From Mycobacterium bourgelatii (GTDB lineage Bacteria > Actinomycetota > Actinomycetes > Mycobacteriales > Mycobacteriaceae): 64,000 bases of DNA. Positions 61,401-64,000 of the stretch are shown one piece after another. The position numbers were made by a program, and so were the translations under genes. Every line of letters begins with the position of its first letter. Position 1 is the first letter of the stretch. The stretch is from the NCBI RefSeq assembly GCF_010723575.1, contig NZ_BLKZ01000001.1, forward strand, positions 5,753,466 through 5,817,465. Direction: 5' to 3'. Below the pieces are notes generated by a model. The model worked only from the letters and a program-made list of their open reading frames with translations, did no database searches and was not told the origin of the DNA.

Positions 61401-64000
61401 GGCACCGGCGGGGCCGCGGGAGCGGGTGGCGGCGGCAGCCAGGGCAAAGGCGGCCAAGGCGGCACCGGCGGTGTCGGCGGCACTGGCGGCACCGGCGGGA
61501 CCGGCTCGGACGGCGCCCTCAACACCGCGGGCCAGCAGGGTGGTCAGGGTGGTACCGGTGGCACCGGCGGGGACGCCGGCGCCGGCGGCGTCGGCAGCAC
61601 CACCGGAAGTGCGGGTGTCGCGGGTTCGGGTGGTCAAGGCGGCAAAGGTGGTACCGGCGGCAAGGGTGGCGCCGGTCTGGACGACCTCGGCAACACCGGC
61701 GGTCAAGGTGGTCAGGGCGCGGCCGGCGGCAAGGGCGGTACCGGCGGCACCGGTGGGGCGGCCGGTGCTGGTGGCGGGGGCAGCCAAGGCATCGGTGGCG
61801 AGGGCGGGACTGGCGGCCAGGGCGGTATCGGCGGCACCGGTGGCACCGGCGCTGACGGCGGGCTCGACACCGCTGGTCAGCAGGGTGGTCAGGGTGGTAC
61901 CGGCGGGACCGGTGGCGCCGCTGGGGCAGGCGGAGCGGGCTCTGTCACCGGCGCGGCGGGTGTCGCGGGTTCGGGTGGTCAAGGCGGTAAAGGCGGTACC
62001 GGCGGCCAAGGCGGGGCCGGCCTGGACAGCGTTATCGCCGGCGGCCAAGGCGGCCAAGGCGCAGCCGGCGGCAAGGGTGGCACCGGCGGCACCGGTGGGG
62101 CGGCTGGAGCGGGTGGCGGCGGCAGCCAAGGCATCGGCGGCGAGGGCGGGACTGGCGGCCAGGGCGGGATCGGCGGCCAAGGTGGCACCGGCGCGGCCGG
62201 CGGGCTCGACACCGCTGGTCAGCAGGGTGGTCAGGGTGGCACCGGCGGCACCGGCGGCGCCGCTGGGGCAGGCGGAGCGGGCTCTGTCACCGGCGCGGCG
62301 GGTGTCGCCGGTTCGGGTGGCCAAGGCGGTAAAGGCGGTACCGGCGGCCAAGGCGGGGCCGGCCTGGACAGCGTCATCGCCGGCGGCCAAGGCGGCCAAG
62401 GCGCAGCCGGCGGCAAAAGGCACCAGCAGCACCAGCAGCGGCGGCGCTGGGGCAGCGGCAATAAAGCATCAGCGGCGTCAGCGGGACCGGCAGCCAAAGG
62501 CGGGATCGGCGGCCAAGGCGGCACCGGCACTGACGGCGGGCTCGACACCGCCGGCGAACAAGGCGGTCAGGGCGGTACCGGCGGCACCGGCGGGACGCCG
62601 GCGACGCAGACGTCAGCAGCAGCCAGGCACCGCAGGCATGCAGTTCAGGTGGTCAAGGCGGTAAAGGCGGCACCGGCGGCAAGGGCGGTGCCGGTCTGGA
62701 CAGCGTTGTTGCCGGCGGCCAAGGCGGCCAGGGCGCGGCCGGTGGCAAGGGTGGCACCGGGGGTACCGGCGGGGCGGCCGGCGCTGGGGGCGGCGGCAGC
62801 CAGGGCATCGGTGGCGTCGGCGGGACCGGCGGCCAAGGCGGGATCGGCGGCCAAGGCGGCACCGGCACTGACGGCGGGCTGAACACCGCCGGCGAACAAG
62901 GAGGTCAGGGCGGTACCGGCGGCACCGGCGGGGACGCCGGCGACGCGGGCGTCGGCAGCAGCCCGGGCACCGCGGGCGTAGCCGGTTCGGGTGGTCAAGG
63001 CGGCAAGGGCGGAACCGGCGGCAAGGGCGGTGCCGGTCTGGACGACCTCGGCAACACCGGCGGTCAAGGTGGTCAGGGTGCGGCCGGCGGTAAGGGCGGT
63101 ACCGGTGGCACCGGCGGCGCCGCAGGCGCCGGAGGCGGCGGTGTTCAAGGTGTCGGCGGCGAGGGCGGCACCGGCGGCCAGGGCGGGATCGGCGGCACCG
63201 GTGGCACCGGCGCCGATGGCGGGCTGAACACCGCCGGCCAGCAGGGTGGTCAGGGTGGTACCGGCGGCACCGGCGGGGACGCCGGCGACGCGGGCGTCGG
63301 CAGCACCCCCGGCACCGCGGGAGTCGCGGGGTCGGGTGGTCAAGGCGGTAAAGGCGGCACCGGCGGCAAGGGCGGTGCCGGTCTGGACGACCTCGGCAAC
63401 ACCGCCGGCCAAGGCGGTCAGGGTGCGGCCGGCGGAAAGGGCGGCACCGGGGGCACGGGCGGCGCGGCCGGAGCTGGCGGGGGCGGCACCCAGGGTGTGG
63501 GCGGCGAGGGCGGCAGCGGCGGCCAAGGCGGCACCGGCGGCCAAGGCGGCACCGGCGCCGACGGCGGACTCAACACCGCCGGTCAACAGGGTGGTCAGGG
63601 CGGCACCGGCGGCACCGGCGGAGACGCCGGCGACGCGGGCGTCGGCAGCAGTCCGGGCACCGCGGGTGTCGCGGGATCCGGTGGCCAAGGCGGTAAAGGC
63701 GGCACCGGCGGCCAAGGCGGGGCCGGCCTGGACAGCGTCATCGCCGGCGGCCAAGGCGGGCAAGGTGCGGCCGGCGGCAAGGGCGGCACCGGCGGCACCG
63801 GCGGCGCAGCCGGCGCTGGTGGCGGCGGCACTCAAGGCATCGGCGGCGACGGCGGCACCGGCGGCCAGGGCGGGATCGGCGGCACCGGTGGCACCGGCGC
63901 CGACGGCGGGCTCGACACCGCCGGTCAACAGGGCGGTCAGGGCGGCACCGGCGGCACCGGTGGGGCCGCGGGAGCGGGCGGAGCGGGCTCCGTCACCGGC
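58471..64000 (+). CDS. PE_PGRS family protein, frame-broken, runs off window
   Basis: The PE domain (residues 1-95, MSYVVATPELLSAAAENLAAL) has the secretion motif Y-A-A-A-E near residue 87 and is followed by LIGNGADG. PGRS repeats follow, and from about residue 445 these are organised as 115-residue macro-repeats (LNTAGQQGGQGGTGG marker). Reading stays in the first frame to about 60708. It then continues in a second frame to about 61100, a third to about 62595, and back to the second to the window end. Each change coincides with an anomalous patch that departs from the repeat consensus. With those corrected the gene would be one protein of more than 1840 residues. No 3' end is visible. Confidence 0.85.
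59806..64000 (+). repeat. 345-bp tandem macro-repeat inside PE_PGRS gene, 13 copies
   Basis: The marker CTCAACACC or its variants CTGAACACC/CTCGACACC recurs at 59806, 60151, 60496, 60833, 61173, 61518, 61863, 62205, 62541, 62879, 63224, 63569 and 63911. Most steps are exactly 345 bp (115 codons); two are 342. Four are shorter (337, 340, 336, 338) and these are the copies with anomalous patches. Confidence 0.9.

Overview
The window is high-GC actinobacterial DNA that I read as a slow-growing Mycobacterium of the kansasii/marinum/tuberculosis type. The grounds are two PE_PGRS genes, a PE-domain enzyme, an LpqH-like lipoprotein, a complete mce4 operon and KstR-type operators. From memory, the order from about 12.7 kb onward follows M. 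tuberculosis Rv3479 to Rv3516, with local insertions. No species call is made, because no search could be run. I saw no tRNA, rRNA or CRISPR array.

1-12.5 kb is accessory in character. It holds the 5' end of a short-chain dehydrogenase divergent from an F420-dependent oxidoreductase, a Rieske oxygenase alpha subunit broken by one frameshift, a small partner ORF and an extra MceG-type ATPase. A duplicated inverted-repeat element follows. The minus strand then carries a proline-rich exported protein, an LpqH-like lipoprotein, a hydrolase, two very small ORFs (one made of 9-residue repeats) and a drug-efflux MFS pump with a repeated-half-site operator. A HTH regulator, a small exported protein and a Ser/Thr kinase with eight proline-rich repeats complete this part.

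12.5-29.4 kb holds a patatin-like protein, two tandem GAP/SfLAP membrane proteins, a hydrolase, several exported or membrane proteins and a LytR-CpsA-Psr cell-wall ligase. It also holds two SDRs, a crotonase, a PE-CBM2-GH12 fusion that looks like a type VII-secreted cellulase, a 54-residue protein overlapping trehalose-phosphate synthase, and an exported protein.

29.4-45.4 kb is the sterol block. On the minus strand it runs fdxD-hsd4A, then yrbE4A-yrbE4B-mce4A-B-C-D-lprN-mce4F and two Mce-associated proteins (cholesterol import). On the plus strand it runs fadE26-fadE27-fadD17 (side-chain activation and dehydrogenation). A consensus KstR box lies between the two directions.

45.5-64 kb starts with a 1390-residue PE_PGRS protein, a class-A beta-lactamase-fold hydrolase, ilvX and an amidohydrolase. 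A 1.68 kb IS1380-family element with a CTAG target duplication and a frame-broken transposase follows. It separates amidohydrolase-ilvX from fructosamine kinase-fadD19. A second consensus KstR box serves the divergent fadD19/echA19 pair. The window ends inside a second PE_PGRS gene built of 345-bp tandem repeats, whose frame is broken at several anomalous patches that look like consensus errors.
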